DNA of 64,000 bases from positions 86,012,001-86,076,000 of the forward strand of contig CP136891.1 in assembly GCA_034359265.1 (NCBI GenBank), read 5' to 3'. The DNA is from Canna indica. Taxonomy: Eukaryota > Streptophyta > Magnoliopsida > Zingiberales > Cannaceae. Shown here piece by piece: positions 37,443 through 50,062 of the stretch (the first letter of the stretch is position 1; each line of letters starts with the position of its first letter). The notes under the pieces are model-generated. The model searched no databases. It saw only the letters and a list, made by a program, of their open reading frames with translations, and had not been told where the DNA came from. The position numbers and the translations under genes were made by a program.

Positions 37443-38811
37443 GTATAATACATTGCCTAATTACCTGGTACATCCATGAAATTTCTATAATAATTATTAT
37501 TATAGAAAAGAATACAGTAAACAAGAAGCTTTTCTGTATTAATTATTTGATAATTTTGATAATATTAGCACTGCTCCACCAATAGAATATGAAAAACGAA
37601 GCATTTTTCATGGTGAATTATAAAGGTGCATGCATGAGAACTTGATTTAAGGGAAGCAATCGGAAAAATTGCAGTTATTACTGTGGAGGAAAAGATAAGT
37701 GGTCAAACGGTAGTGATGAGAAAAATTGCATCTTTCTGCAGTCTTCCCCATGTGAAGTACTCGTTAATAAGGGAATTTGGAGTGCAGAAAAGGTAGGTAT
37801 GGTTAGTGAGTTGCATGTGAAGAAGATGTTCATAATTTTGGAGTGTACCTGCAACGCTTTCAGCAGTAACATGACGTTTCATTTCAACGAGGCAGTAAAC
37901 CGAAGTTGCAGAGTGCTCTGACCATATAATGAGACCATCTTTCCTTTCCTAATCTTGTATAAATGTAGGTTGGTAGAGAAAAAGTGCGTCAAATAATGGC
38001 TCAACATCAACAAATTCCTGCAGGGAAGTAGATAAAGTGATGCAACTTTATTCTCTTTGAACTGAAAATGACAACGAGCAATTTCCAAAGAAGGTGGTAA
38101 ACCTGTGTCAGCAATATCACAATCAGGATGATGAAATTTGATGATAACACCGTCAAACTTAATAGTTCCTTTTGCAGTACTGTTTATAGCATTTGAGATA
38201 TCAGCATAGAAAGATAGGAACTTGCTGCAGACCCTACATGACAAAAACATTATCAAACTCTAGTATAAGAAAAGTAAATCAGCTATAGGCGATAGCTCAA
38301 TAACCATCCCATACAATGGCAGCAAAGCGAGTTTCTACCATTTCACCCTGTTTTCTAAGGATAATGACACCAAAATGGAACAGGTTTATTCTGTCTTCCT
38401 TTTACTTCATTGCCTTGGAAAACCTCTTAACCAATTCTTTCACAAGAACAATCTCTCCAGACATATAAGGTGCTCTTTATTGTGAATTTGTGTTGCCGTC
38501 TTCTACAGAACTACCAAAATATACTATACAAAATGGCTTACTATTCAAATCAAGATCTCAGTTAAAAACAAGAAACTGATAGCTTAATTAACTTCGATAT
38601 ATGATAAATATTCAAAGCCATACAGTTAAATGATTCATTCTACGTAACAAAACTCAGAAGTTACAACTCATTGCTCGGTGTATCACCAAATATTTGTTTC
38701 TACAAGAAAATTTGCTCTAGAAGACATTCAATATACAAAATCTTGCACCTAAACCCAACAAAACTGATTTTAAGTATCCTTCTTCGTCTGAATGCCACTG
38801 TTATCTCACAG
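37146..38811. other. Spacer and probable WD40 3' UTR
   Basis: A (CT)n tract followed by (AT)n lies at about 37384-37442. The part near 38400-38811 is probably the 3' untranslated exon of the minus-strand WD40 gene. A 125-codon minus-strand frame (37879-38256) has an exon-like core between an acceptor near 38237 and a donor near 38113, but I do not recognise it. Confidence 0.4.
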
Positions 38812-41800
38812 TCCTGAAATAAACAAATGCTGTATTATCAGAATTATGCATGTCAACGATCAAAATTAGTCATATATTGAAGATAACTTTGGTGATAAAA
38901 ATAAACTACAAAGAGTATACCATATCTTTAAACTAAAGAATGGTATTCCCAATTTCCACATTAAGGGCATATTTGTATGATAGGATAAAGGGAATAAGGT
39001 AAGGGAGGAATTTATATCCATTGTTTGTTTAGTGCATGGATTAGAACAAAATAGTATTAGAAAAATATAAAATTGATATTATATCCTACGAACACCGGAT
39101 TAAAAAATATTGGGTAAATAGCAAAAACCTCCCCCAAACTATGACCCATTTGCAATTACCCCCCATAAACTTTGAAATTAGACAAAAAATGGACTAAACC
39201 TTATGAAACTAACAAAAACACCCCATTTGTTAACTCAATGTTATTTATTTAACGTAATCTTTTTTGAAATAACACGTGGCAGGTTTTCATTGGTCCAAAT
39301 ATAAAAAGATAAATAAAAATATTGATCGAAAAATTAATAAATTAGAAATTAGAAAATATTAGTTGCAAATTTATTTCCTAATTAACTTTCCTAGCAATTA
39401 ATATTTCATAATTTTTAATTTATTAATTTATCTTTTAATATTTGGACCAATGAAAATTACCACGTGTCATTTTAAACAAGATCATGTTAAATAAATAATA
39501 TTGAGTTAACATAGGGGGTGTTTTTGTTAGTTTCATAAAGTTTAGTTCATTTTTTATCTAATTTCAAAGTTCATGGGGGGATAATTGCAAATGGGTCATA
39601 GTTAAGGGGAGTTTTTGCTATTTACATCCAATACTCCATTTATCATCTTATCCTATCCAATCTAGTAAAGCAAACGAACCATAAGAGGCTTTGTCCCTTG
39701 CTCTTTAAATTAGTAATACAATACTTACTAATAGAATTTAATGGGAGTTTCCTAAATACTTAATAATAGAATTAAATGCTCATAAAGAGCTCCTATTAGG
39801 ACAAACAACTGATGATATATCCAGTTCCTGATTCTTGAACTTAAATATACAGAAGTTTATCCAGCATAGTAGCCTCATAGGTGTGGTTAGTAATTAGAAC
39901 ATAACTAATACAAATTAGCAACGCAGAAACAGGTTATCAAGATGCAACTTATTTTAGAAAAAGAAAACATGTTCAAAGAAAAAGATATGCCCCCAGTACC
40001 CATTTAGCAGTTAGAGGAGATAAGGAAGACATTGTATTGTCTCGGGATCCTTCTAAGAAGATAGCAATATTGTAGAGAAGTTAAGCTAGAGGAATACAGC
40101 AAGGAGAAATTCATATAAATCAAACTAAACTACAATTGCATCATTTTAGCATATACCATTTAGTAACAATACAATAACATTTCAAATATACAAGAAACTA
40201 GGAGCGACAAATACTCACATTTTTTAAATGATCCAGCTAGACAAGTTAGTCTAGATTTTGTATTAACCTCAGCCAACGGATTTGGTTTCTCTTTAGCAGT
40301 CATGCGAGTATCCCATACTCGTATGATACCATCAGACGAGGCAGAAGCTATGAAATGGGATGTTTCAGAAGATTCTGTGTTATTTTCATTCTTGAAAACA
40401 ACAATTCCTTTCACACGAGTTGAGTGTGCGTTCTCAATGTTATATGCAACTTTCCCAGTCATTGTATCCCAGGCAGTGATGCAGCGGTCCTCTCCACTGG
40501 TAAACAATACTCCATTCTGGTACATGGTAAGTCATGTAAGAAAAACAATGATGTTGTATAAATAGAGGAAAATATCAAGATAACATGCATGCATATAAGA
40601 AAAATTAAAGCAATATTTTGGATTTTAAAATAACACTTAATATAGAATCAACTGAATTTCTGTAACTTGAAAAACTTTAATGAACAATGCTATGCTGATA
40701 AAGGATAATAGGACAAGCATAACTACAAGGGGTAATATTAGGATATCAAACTGATATACATAAACATTTTTGACATTCACTAACGAATAAATTTAATGTT
40801 GATCTATATGTTATCTTATAATAACCGGAGACCAGTTTATGTGTTACTACAAAGCACACTTCTTATAGGCTCTGTCAAAGCAATTACATAGGTCGCAAAA
40901 ACAAAGCATGCCCCTCAAGGAAACAATACATTGATGAACACAAGCTAGGTCAAAAAGGAAAAACAGAATGCTCGAGTATCAATGTGTTTGAACAATAATG
41001 GAAAATTATCCTAAAAACGAAAAATTATCTTTCATAAATTGGTTTAAAAGGTGCTGAGTATTAATAACATGGCATAATCTGTCAAAGAAAACTAACAAAT
41101 GAAACAAGGAAGCTCCTTCCTAAATTGATTAATTTCTTTCAAATCCAATTACCAATTCAAAATAATATCATATAATTTTGTTCTTAGCTTAGTTCAGCCC
41201 AATGGCCTTCTTTTGAAATGACTTAAGTGCATAACAGTAATGAAAGTTGAAGTGTTCAACTATGCACTATAAATTCTATAATACATGGTTGTTTGTCCAT
41301 CGGAGTAGTAGCCTGTTACCCAAACCCACATTCTTTTCCATACCCGATGTTTCAGTAAACACCTATATTCAGCAGGAATTCAAATTGCGATTACTAACCA
41401 GGAGATTCGCAACAGATAATTTCTTTGGAAATAATAACAAATGCAAAGGAGAGGACTTTCTATAGGAAGTAGTAAGCGCACCTCAGCAGGAGCTATACAT
41501 AGGATTCTCTTTGGGGCGTCCATCTCTTGTATCATCTTCGCGTCGTCCGAGTCGTGCACCGTGATCCTCTCCTCCGCCACCATAAAAAACCTCCCCCCAT
41601 CCCCGCACCCGTACCTCACGATCGAAGCCTCACGGTCGAGCCGGCACGAGAAGCTCCGCCGACCCCTGACCAGATTGAGCAGCGCGAGGGAAGCGTCTCG
41701 ACCGACCGTGAGCGCGGCGCGGCCGGACGGGTGGACGGCGAGGTCAGCGACGCCCCTGCGGTGGGCAGGGACGGTCTTGAGGTGGACGAATGGGTCGGCG

Positions 41801-42129
41801 TCGTAGATGCATACGTCGCCATCATCGGAGGCGGAGAGCAGGTTGCGGGGGAGACCGGCGGGGGCGGAGGGCGGGGCGTAGAAGGCGAGGGCCGTGACGG
41901 CGCCACCGTGGTCGAGGAGGGTGCCGACCTCGGTGGCGGCAGCGAGGTCGTAAAGCTTGATGGCGTCGTCGGCGCCGCCGGACGCCCCGACGGGGCCAGC
42001 GGCGGCGACGCATTTGATAGGGGCGGTGTGGGAGGGGTAGGAGAAGAGGGGCTTTAGGGTTACGGTTTCGGGCTTGAAGGCGAACCCCCAAATAAACTTC
42101 TCGTACGATCCCGCCACCAGCGTCGCCAT
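38812..42129 (-). CDS. WD40 protein, PAK1IP1/MAK11-like
   Basis: Exon 1 is 42129-41482 (216 codons) and exon 2 is 40516-40219, joining in phase. The protein is a beta-propeller with WD repeats including LLSASDDGDVCIYDAD, the next blade VPAHRRGVADLAVHPSGR, then FTSGEDRCITAWDT and IASASSDGIIRVWDTRM. It matches the eukaryotic PAK1-interacting protein 1/MAK11 family, nucleolar factors needed for 60S ribosome biogenesis. The end is uncertain. The best downstream acceptor (TTTATTTCAG, 38814) makes a TGA across the junction with the last base of exon 2. That gives 315 residues and removes the basic tail usual in the family. Another acceptor or a missed exon is possible. Confidence 0.8.
39113..39626. 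mobile_element. Foldback MITE in the last WD40 intron
   Basis: This element of about 510 bp has very long inverted arms (over 200 bp each). It starts GTAAATAGCAAAAACC and ends with the complement GGTTTTTGCTATTTAC-like sequence. The arms share CTATGACCCATTTGCAATTA, ACTTTGAAATTAGA and CACGTGG blocks. It has no coding capacity. It lies between the second and last exons of the WD40 gene and would form a long hairpin in the pre-mRNA. Confidence 0.85.
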
Positions 42130-43584
42130 GTTTCCTTCTCTTCTTCTTCTTCTCCGCCAAGACGAGCTCCTTTCACGTCCTCTGTAAACCTAAATCGTTA
42201 AACCCCTTCGCCACTATTATTTCATTATAGATAAGCCGGTTTCCACGAACCGGTTTAACTCGAGCTCGAGTCTTACGGTTTGATCTGACCCCATCTAAAT
42301 ATTTGATTTAACCGTGACATTGGACCGGGCCCATCTCATCATCAAAATTGTCGAGCTCATTTCGGAGACGGCCGAATCGGTTCCCTCTAACGGACCAAGT
42401 TGCGACACCTGGGTTTTGTTTGATCAATTAGTTGAGTTAATGGACTAATCCGGCCCGGCCTATTTGAGCGGTTTGATCCTCGGCTCTAATTTGACTCGGT
42501 TTGGGTCTGTCAGAAAATGCAAAGCCCAATGAAATTTGCATTCAATTTATTGGAATTTTACTATCCGCATCACACGAGAAAATATTTATTATTTATATGA
42601 CTCGGATTGGTTTGTAAAGTTTTGCAATTGAATTAATCTTAAATTTTAAAATATTAGTATTATTAGATTGAACGTGCAAGATGACAAACTGCAGACAGAG
42701 AGGAAGTAGAATAGTCAACGCACATTGTGGATAGGGTTAATGTTTTAGGGGAGTTGACTTTAGGGCCCAATGGAATCGAGTGAGCGGGACTCGAGTTCGA
42801 AGTGGATTTGAGGCAAATCCGATCCGCCTTTAGGGTTCGATCGATTACGCGAGCTGAATATGAGTAGAAAGGTGTTCGGCACGATTACCCCTTAAGCTAC
42901 TCGTCTCTTCCCGAACTATTCGCGAAGGCGTCGCTCGAAATCGCTCGAGTTGTTTGAACGGAGATCGACTACTCACATCCTTTTTGAGTCTATAGTTATT
43001 GTATTGAGACTATGTTTTAATATCTTTTTTTTCCGTACAGTACTCGGATTCGTTTCAATCGGTATGTTCGGTCGCGAACCGAGTCAAGCAATTACGAACT
43101 TGAGTACTCGGATATTCGAATTAAGCAGAATACAATCAGCATGTCTAGCAAATACTTCGAATTCGAACCGAATTCGAGTTTGCATTGTTTAATACCGAGC
43201 CGAATATGAGCATGCCAGTACTCGCTTGTGTTTGGCTCGTTTTGAGTCCTATTCTTGTTCACACCAGGAATTGCTTTAAAAATGTTGTTATAATTGTTTT
43301 ATTTATTAATATAAAAAAAATGATGCACTAGGAAAAGAAAAAAATATACAACCAAATTAGTCACGTGGATTCTCTTGAGTCCACGTGGAATATAAAAATT
43401 TATATACATTATGTTATGTTTTAATTTTATTATTATCTCATAATATAAATTGATAAGGCAGTGTGATGCACTCTATGACAATTAGTATATGTATTTATCA
43501 TAATTTATTTACTGCATATATTAAAAAATATAAAATTAATAATATATATATGATGTTAGATTTTTAAAAAAATTATTGAATTTG
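42130..43584. other. WD40 promoter side and spacer
   Basis: The first few hundred bases upstream of the WD40 ATG should contain its promoter. The rest (about 42.2-43.3 kb) is degenerate CCGGCCC/GAGTTCGAA-rich repeat sequence without clear ends. A perfect G-box hairpin lies at 43362-43387. Confidence 0.35.
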
Positions 43585-44023
43585 ACTAGCACTTTGGACC
43601 TTCCCATATTAGGCCCAGAAGCTCCTATGCTCATGAACCATACTTAGAGTCCAACCAGACACAACTTGTCGAGAGGCTTCACCAATCATACAAGCTGGAC
43701 GCTTAAGTCCTCATTAATTACGAGAGATTCGTCATTTAAGAACTTGACATATTCGAGATCAGTCTCGATTCATTCTGAGCACATTCATACGATATTATCG
43801 AGAGATATTATCGTCACACATCCCTCATCATGTACTATATATAAACACGATGCTCCCCCATATAAAAATAATAATTTAATTTATATTACTCTCACATATA
43901 ACTCTTTCTTACTTGAGCGCCAGAGTGTCTTTTGCAGCCCCCCCTCCCCCCCCGCGTAGGAGTGTCTTTCTTACTGGATAGTGAGACACATCGGACCGCA
44001 TCACTCGGACTTCAAGCAAGAAT
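43585..44023 (+). repeat. LTR-like dispersed repeat, copy C
   Basis: Third copy of the family: TGACTAGCACTTTGGACC start, CTCATGAACCA, ACTATATATAAAC box near 43836, CTTGAGCGCCAGAGTGTCTT block near 43912, poly-C interruption, GAGACACATCGGA block and AAGAATA end. Confidence 0.55.
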
Positions 44024-44069
44024 AATTGCATTCAATACTTTATCGTTTATTGTCCTATCCTATCATATA

Positions 44070-44471
44070 TAGGATTGTTCAAGGGCCGGGTCGAGTTTAG
44101 AAGAAAAAGTGATCCAACCCAACCAAGCGTATTTGGGTTGGATTGAGTCAGGTTCAAAATTTTTCACCTTAAACTCAATCCGTCGACCTAGCTCGGATCG
44201 AATTGGATAGTCGTGTTTACTTGGTTAGGCAAAAGAGGGTTGATAAATTTTTTTTTTTTAAAAAGTTTAAAATAAATAAAAATACATTTTTAATATAATA
44301 TTTTAAAAATAAAAAGTATAAATAATCAGATCATCGGGGTTCAAATTTTGAAACATGTGATCGAATTCAATTATGGTCGAATTTGGTCAGATTCTACTCG
44401 ACTCGACCTAACCCAAATAGTTTGAGTCGAGTCAGGTTACTTGGGTCAACCCTACCCAATGAATAACCCTA
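44070..44471. mobile_element. hAT-type MITE (402 bp)
   Basis: Inverted termini TAGGATTGTTCA and TGAATAACCCTA (10 of 12 matching) are flanked by 8-mers ATCATATA and ATCATATT, a 7-of-8 target duplication of hAT length. The interior is rich in GGTCGAGTT and GACTCGACC words. It has no coding capacity. Confidence 0.75.
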
Positions 44472-44928
44472 ATCATATTCATTATCCGATAAAACAAACA
44501 AACCATTAGCACTATTAAAAGACGAGAGATGTAGTTATAATTTTATACTATTTTGAAATTCAGATTAATAATTCAACCTTCTTCTACTCCAAAAATTTTA
44601 TTGAAGTCAAGCAGCACAATTACTTTATTCTTATTAATTTTTTCTCGAAATAATAATTAATAATTTCCATTTGTTAAATGCTAATTCAACTTGAAAGTTA
44701 CTATATAAGAGAAAACATTCACATATTTATATGTTAGATAATATTATTAGTAACTCTAATGTGCATTTGTGTAAAAAAAGAATGTCATTTGATGGACGAT
44801 GACATGAGTTGAAATCCATGAATCATCATTCAATATTGTTTAGGGGTGAGTTTATAACATCCTATGTTAATGGATAAGTTAGATGATCCTATCACATATC
44901 CTTGATCTAAATTTAGTCAATGAATATT

Positions 44929-45262
44929 GGGAAAATGATCAAATTTGCCCATGAAATATTGAAAAATATATAAATTTACCCATCGTCTATGTTTTTTTTA
45001 TCAAAATTGCCCTCAACATTACATAATTAGATTATTTTTGTCATTCTCGTTAACGGAAGTCCACGTCAGCAAACGGAATCCCACGTGGTAAGTGTAGCTC
45101 AGCCACATAAGATGCCGATGGAAAATGACATGTGACAATTATGTAGTGACAAGGACAATTTTGGCCCAAAACATATTTAAAGGGGCAAATATGAATTTTT
45201 TTAAATACTTTAGGGGTAAATTTGCACCATTTTCAATACTTCAGGAGCAAATTTAATTTAAT
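44929..45262 (+). mobile_element. Mutator-like MITE, copy 1
   Basis: The termini read GGGAAAATGATCAAATTTGCCC, with related inverted sequence CAAATTTAATTTAATTTTTT near 45260. The core contains AACGGAAGTCCACGTCAGC and ATCCCACGTGG. A second copy in opposite orientation lies 0.6 kb away. Family assignment is by pattern; no target duplication was confirmed. Confidence 0.55.
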
Positions 45263-45844
45263 TTTTTTAATATATTATTATCATTAATGTGATTCTAATT
45301 AACACTATAAGAATGATGTTGATATCATCTTTACCAAAATCAAGAAAATATAAGCTTGACAATTATACTTTGTATTGTAACTGAAGTGTTTACTCAAAGA
45401 TATGAACATCTTTAGTCACTTATCATTGTAATAAAAAACCAACCAATATAGTAGGGTTAGTTCAGGTCGGATGGGTCGAGATTTGGTATGTCTCGATCCC
45501 GTCCCAATTTTGAGTCGGGACGCAAATATGTGTCTCAATCTTAGTCTCGAATATGAAGCATCGCAATTGTGTCCCGGTCTCGTCCCAATTTTGAATTGGG
45601 ACGAGATTATCCTCGAACTTTCGGGTCGGGCCGGATCAGTTACTAATAATTAAATTTAATCAAGTTTTTATTTTAGTAATTAAGAAATATCTGTTTGAAT
45701 ATTATTTTTATTTCATCTTTAAAATTTATATTTCTCAAAAAATTTACTAAAATATTTGTTCAAATTCTAAGATAGAAACCAAACTTGCAGAAATTGTGCA
45801 ATGAACATAAAACACGTTGTTTGGGCACCATATAAATTTTATTC

Positions 45845-46254
45845 AAGGGAAACAGACAAAATTTACCTCTAAAGTATTGAAAAATATACAAATTTATCCC
45901 CGAAGTATTGAAAAGAGTGCAAAATTACCCCTAAAGTATTGAAAAGAGCGCAAAATTACCCCTAAAGTATTGAAAAAGGTTTAGATTTGTCCCTTTAAAT
46001 ATATTTTTGGGCCAAAATTGCCTTTGTCACTACATAAATTGTCACATGATAAAAATATCGTGACATCTTATGTGGCCGAGCTGCAATTGCCACGTGGAAT
46101 TCCGTTTGCTGACGTGGACTTTCGTTAACGAGAAGAGCAAAAATAATCCAATTATATAACGTCGATGACAATTTTGGTAAAATATATAGTTGAGGGGTAA
46201 ATTTGCACATTTTTCAATACTTCAGGGACAAATTTGACTATTTTCCCATAAATA
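45845..46254 (-). mobile_element. Mutator-like MITE, copy 2 (inverted)
   Basis: The complement of this segment aligns along its length with copy 1 (same GGGAAAAT-type end, same CCACGTCAGCAAACGGAAT core and GTGACAATTTATGTAGTGACA block). At its left end a 31-bp unit around CCCCTAAAGTATTGAAAAGA is repeated about four times (45866-45978), an expansion not seen in copy 1. Confidence 0.6.
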
Positions 46255-46501
46255 TTTGAATTTGATTTGAGTAAACAAAGATAAATAGCTGAAAATACAA
46301 TGAAAACTCTTTTTTTCTTCTTTTTTTTTTACTCATCCACAATATGACAAGCGAGAACGAAAAATCTACGTGGGTACAGTTGATGATCACATATTGTATG
46401 TTATTTAAAAATTTAAGATTTGAATTTTAGTATAATCATCTATTATGATTTTCTATATTTTGTTTTAAAAAATCCCCTAATTTGTATATATTAATTTAAT
46501 G

Positions 46502-46655
46502 CACTCTTGGTTAGTAAACTATGTGGAGTCCCACCTGCCCCATGCACCCAACTAGGGAAGGTGTTTACACTCTTGGTTAGTAAACTATGTGGGTCCCACC
46601 TCCCCCCCCCCCATGCACCTCCCCCCCCATGCACCCAACTAGGGAAGGTGTTTAC
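46502..46655. repeat. Tandem duplication of about 65-80 bp
   Basis: A segment starting CTCTTGGTTAGTAAACTATG and ending CCAACTAGGGAAGGTGTTTA occurs twice in direct order. The second copy is expanded by poly-C and a repeated CCATGCAC word. Confidence 0.8.
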
Positions 46656-47039
46656 TAATAATGCACTAATTTACTATACTTTACTTATTCAACATAACAT
46701 AGGATATTATTTTAAACTCAATTATTAGTTTGAAAGATGAATTTTAATTATAGTAAAAGGTCCACAAATAAACAAAGTGGTGTCTTAGAATTTGAATGAT
46801 GTAGATATGATTCTTTAACCCCTTCCCACCACTATTTTGGAGACACTTGTAACCCTAGGGTGGCATTTTGAACTCTTCACATGTTGCATTGGGATTGCAA
46901 AATTTTAAATCATATGCAAGCAAAATATTTTTTTTAAGAGTACAATTGTGTGATTTTCTTTAAAAAATATCCATTCATTTAAACTTATTTGAAATGAGAA
47001 AAAAAAAGAAAATTTAGAAAATGCATAAATTAGAAATGT

Positions 47040-47040
<1 letters not shown>

Positions 47041-47117
<77 letters not shown>
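47041..47117. repeat. (TAA)n microsatellite, about 25 copies
   Basis: A near-perfect trinucleotide run of about 77 bp lies roughly 290 bp upstream of the CIPK start codon. Confidence 0.97.
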
Positions 47118-47403
47118 TGCGGATAAGAAAGCACACAGATTTAGGAAGTAGGTGCCCACTCCACCCGTCCACCGGCCTAACTATAATAAGACAAAAATAC
47201 TCGCGCGGGCCTTTCAGCGAACGTCTTGCAGGCGAGAATACAAGAGCCGAATGCCACAGCACGCAGCAGCGATGGACGTGGTGAACTAGCGGGTGTGGCA
47301 GTCCTGCAACGACAAGAGGTCTTGATCTCGGTGGGCAAGGAGGGGGATTCCGGGGGCGTCGATCTTTGGTCCTCGTGAGTGGTTGGGTTGGGCGGCGGGA
47401 GAG

Positions 47404-50026
47404 ATGGGGTCGATGGGGCGGACGACTAGGGTGGGCAGGTACGAGCTCGGGCGGACGCTCGGCGAAGGGAACTTCGCCAAGGTGAAGTTCGCGAAGAACG
47501 TAGAGACCCGGGAGAGCGTGGCTATCAAGATCTTCGACAAAGATAAGATCTTGCGGCACAAGATGGTCCGCCAGGTTGAGAAAGATGCCACCTTTTACTC
47601 TAAAACACTGCAACTTTTCTATGTCGAGGAAGATTTTTGTTCTTTTGGGAAGAGTCACGATGTTTTCAGTGCTTTGAATTGTTTGCAACTTGGAATCTAT
47701 CCTCCAATCTCCACTTTTCCCCTCGCCTGTTGAGAAAATTGGTTAGGAAAGTATGATTGCTATTTTGTGCGAGCTTTGGCATATGACATCTTTGTTGCCG
47801 TGTTCTATTTTTATCATTCAAGGTCAAGATCCTTTTATTAGTTCTGCATTTTAACTGTTGTTTTTGATGCCTCATGATCTTTAATAGATGAAACATGTAT
47901 TGATCGTTTTTTGGGGTCTTTGTTACTGTAGCACATTCCCACATCTGAATTCTGAGAGCAACCAACCAAAAGCATGGCATCTTAATTACTATAAAATTAG
48001 TGGTTTACTATGACTCCCTGGCTGACAGTGGAAAATTACGTGCTCAAATGCTGCAGATAAAACGTGAAATCTCAACTATGAAACTGGTTAGACATCCAAA
48101 TGTCATAGAGATGTATGAGGTGAGCCACAAATCTTACCTTTTATTTAACTTATGACATTAATATGGTGATCTCCCATCTGCTTCTGTTGTTATACTGGTA
48201 TCTTACATTTTCCTTGGATGATAGTAAATTGCAGTATATATACTTAAAGAGCTAATATGTAATTGCTTGAATCTTTCGTTGAAGGTGATGGCCAGTAAGA
48301 CGAAGATATATATTGTGTTGGAATTTGTGGATGGTGGTGAACTCTTTGACAAAATTGTAAGACGAGATGCTCTTTGCATCAAATTCTGTTTTGCTCACAG
48401 AATATGTTGAGAGTGACTGATTGTCTTTTTCTTGTTCATTACTGCTAACATTTGAAGATTCATGATGCAGGCTCGTAATGGAAAATTGAAGGAGGATGAA
48501 GCTAGAAAGTATTTTCAACAACTAATTAATGCTGTGGATTACTGTCATAGTAGAGGTGTCTTCCACCGGGATTTGAAGGTTGAGGATGGATTTGCCTTAT
48601 ATCTACTAGAACTGCTACATTGTTATTTTTATAACTCAACTTGATTCCTTTTATTTTGTACTCTGACATGAATAAATGGCAGCCTGAGAATCTGTTGTTG
48701 GACACAAACGGTGTTCTTAAGATATCGGATTTTGGACTTAGTGCATTATCTCAACAAGTTCGTGTAAGTTTTCAATATTGCATTTCACTAAGAACATAAG
48801 GAAAAATTACTGTTTCAGGAACAATTCTGACTTCAGTAAGGAATAGTTTCAAGTAGATCATTCAAAGAGTACATGGATTAATGATCTCTTGAACTCTGTT
48901 ATTCTTTCACTGCAGGAGGATGGGTTACTTTACACAACGTGTGGTACTCCAAATTATGTTGCTCCTGAGGTAACATTTAGCCTTGAAGTTGTAGTCATTT
49001 TATTTTCAAATTCCCTAAATTCAATATTCCCTTCATGGTATACATGTTCTAGGTGGTCAAGGACAAAGGTTATGATGGGGCCAAAGCTGACATATGGTCA
49101 TGCGGTGTAATCCTTTTTGTTCTTATGGCAGGTTATTTGCCTTTCGAAGATTCCAATCTAGCATCACTGTATAAAAAGGTGGCGTATTACAGAAATGATC
49201 TTATAGATATCAATTAAGCAAAAGGGTATGCATTGCAAATCTTCTACTGATGTTTATGAGGCCTTACAGATCTTTAAAGCAAACTTCTCCTGTCCATCTT
49301 GGTTCTCTACAAGTGCAAAGAAGCTTATCAAGAGAATTTTAGATCCTAAACCTCAATCTGTGAGTTTTTTTTTCTTGTATGTTCATCTTCCAGGCAGAGA
49401 TTCCTTTGCTTGAAATAATGGTTTCATAATGAAGTCGAAGATTGCATATTCCTGATAATGCAGCTACTTTGCAGCGCATAACAATTCCAGAAATTCTGGA
49501 GAATGATTGGTTTAAGAAGGGTTATCAGCCACCTCACTTTGAAACAGTAGATGTTAGTCTTGATGATGTTGATGCAATCTTCAATGAATCAGGGGTAATT
49601 TATAGTCATCCTTGACTATCAAATAGGTTTCAAACATGTAGCAGCTCAAGATTTAAGTAAGTTACTTGTTTAATCTGTAGGAGGGAACAAACTTTGTTGT
49701 CGAGAGACAAGAAGAAAGACCAGTTCCACTCAATGCTTTTGATCTCATCTCTACATCTCAGGGTCTTAATCTTGGCACCCTATTTGAGAAGCAAATGGTA
49801 AAACACTTTCTATTTCCAGATCTTAAACCAAAGCATTTTTTATGAATGTAACTTTGCAGTTTTATAATGTGAATTGCTCGATGAGCTAACCTCAAAGAAG
49901 TTAATTGCCAACATAGGGCGTTGAACTTAATCAAGCATCAAATACATAGATGAACTCTCAACACTAACATTTATTTCTGCTATGTATGCATCTCTTTATT
50001 TTTCTTCTAGAATAACTAGTGTATTA

Positions 50027-50062
<36 letters not shown>

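Noticed and set aside
18275..46635. Poly-C tracts of 9-12 bases (about 18281, 36470, 43937, 46592, 46620)
   Set aside because: Striking, but ordinary homopolymers and possible sequencing artefacts; no function inferred.
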